Shown here piece after piece: positions 60,233 through 60,504 of a DNA stretch of 60,504 nt; the first letter of the stretch is position 1; the number at the start of each line of letters is the position of its first letter. The notes beneath the pieces were generated by a model. That model made no database searches. It was given only the letters and a program-made list of their open reading frames with translations, and was not told where the DNA came from. Origin of the DNA: Helicobacter cetorum. Lineage in GTDB: Bacteria; Campylobacterota; Campylobacteria; Campylobacterales; DZAY01. Both the position numbers and the translations under genes were made by a program. The stretch is from NCBI GenBank assembly GCA_022729735.1, contig DZAY01000007.1, forward strand, positions 1 to 60,504. Reading direction: 5' to 3'.

Positions 60233-60504
60233 CAATAATAATTATACTCTCTTTAAACTCCCATTGTATGGGCTTCAACTACTATTTTAAGATTTTGAAA
60301 TTTTTTAAAAGTGTAACCTATATGTAACCATTAGTAAAAAAATACATTTTTTTGAGTGTTTTTTCAGATGTTTAAGTAGTTTATTTTTTTTAAAAGAAAC
60401 AAGATTTTTTTGAGAAGTGAATTATACTACAAAATTAACAAAAAATAAAATTGAATGACTTGAGCATATGCACCAACTAATCGAGTATATGAGTATAAGC
60501 TTTA

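Noticed and set aside
60233-60504. Short frame MGFNYYFKILKFF downstream of tRNA-Leu as a gene or integrase remnant
   Set aside because: Only about 19 codons, without ribosome site or similarity that I can recognise; the rest of the stretch is A/T tracts.
1-60504. CRISPR arrays
   Set aside because: No regularly spaced repeats or cas genes are seen; the only repeat found is the two-copy 20-bp motif.

Overview
The window is a low-GC (I judge about 30 percent), densely coded stretch of a chromosome from a member of the Campylobacterota (Epsilonproteobacteria). The evidence is the combination of an HP0268-type gene directly before miaB, MqnA of the futalosine menaquinone route, a LytM peptidase overlapping a CcmA bactofilin, tandem flagellins with sigma-28-like promoters, an F0 subunit c with a long N-terminal extension, and histidine kinases with the HQW(R/K)QP motif. 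The MutS7-type protein, the many sensors and the lone TRAP permease suggest a free-living, motile relative of Sulfurimonas, Arcobacter or Thiovulum rather than a host-restricted species. The genus cannot be fixed from this window.

Layout. 1-6.7 kb (minus): tRNA-Thr, then secG, frr, pyrE, an RDD protein, an MFS transporter, an outer-membrane barrel and a MutS fused to an HNH nuclease, tightly packed in one direction. 6.7-12.4 kb: a BioC-like methyltransferase and mqnA (convergent), moaD-moaE, a four-CBS/PAS sensor kinase split by an apparent +1 frameshift, and trpS. 12.5-19.6 kb: tRNA-Met, tatC-queA, a FlaG-like gene, then an overlapping operon HP0268-miaB-acyltransferase followed by four small membrane or platform proteins that look like a reduced PilM/PilN/PilO set. 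19.5-25.2 kb: tRNA-Ser, a small Cys-rich ORF, metE, a PD-(D/E)XK-like protein with a lost C-terminus, ruvB, a minimal delta' subunit and a RelE-type toxin-antitoxin pair. 25.2-33.6 kb: an M1-like/ChaN fusion, a radical SAM enzyme, the cell-shape genes (M23 peptidase and ccmA) with mfd, and a second tRNA-Ser.

33.6-42.1 kb is the most accessory-looking part. It has a 1683-residue DUF4011-type helicase with a Vsr-like nuclease tail (a candidate anti-phage protein) next to tRNA-Ser(GCT), a transposase fragment, two copies of an unexplained 20-bp repeat, an AAA ATPase with an LPP20-type lipoprotein, and a TIGR01777 epimerase. 42.1-48.1 kb carries ligA, a PAS protein with a degenerate GGDEF domain, a small lipoprotein, comF and lepA. 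48.1-51.6 kb holds two flagellin genes whose mRNAs should start with the same small hairpin displaying a CsrA-type AGGA loop. 51.6-60.5 kb has topA, a YfcE-like phosphodiesterase, a TRAP large permease, fabG, a BON lipoprotein, a Cache/PAS histidine kinase, a cytochrome c, atpE and tRNA-Leu.

Most of the content is housekeeping: translation, replication and repair, envelope biogenesis, cofactors, energy and motility. The strongest leads are the self-contained MutS-HNH protein, the helicase-Vsr protein, the PilMNO-like set, the M1-ChaN fusion and the flagellin leader hairpins. No CRISPR array, rRNA or intact insertion sequence was seen.
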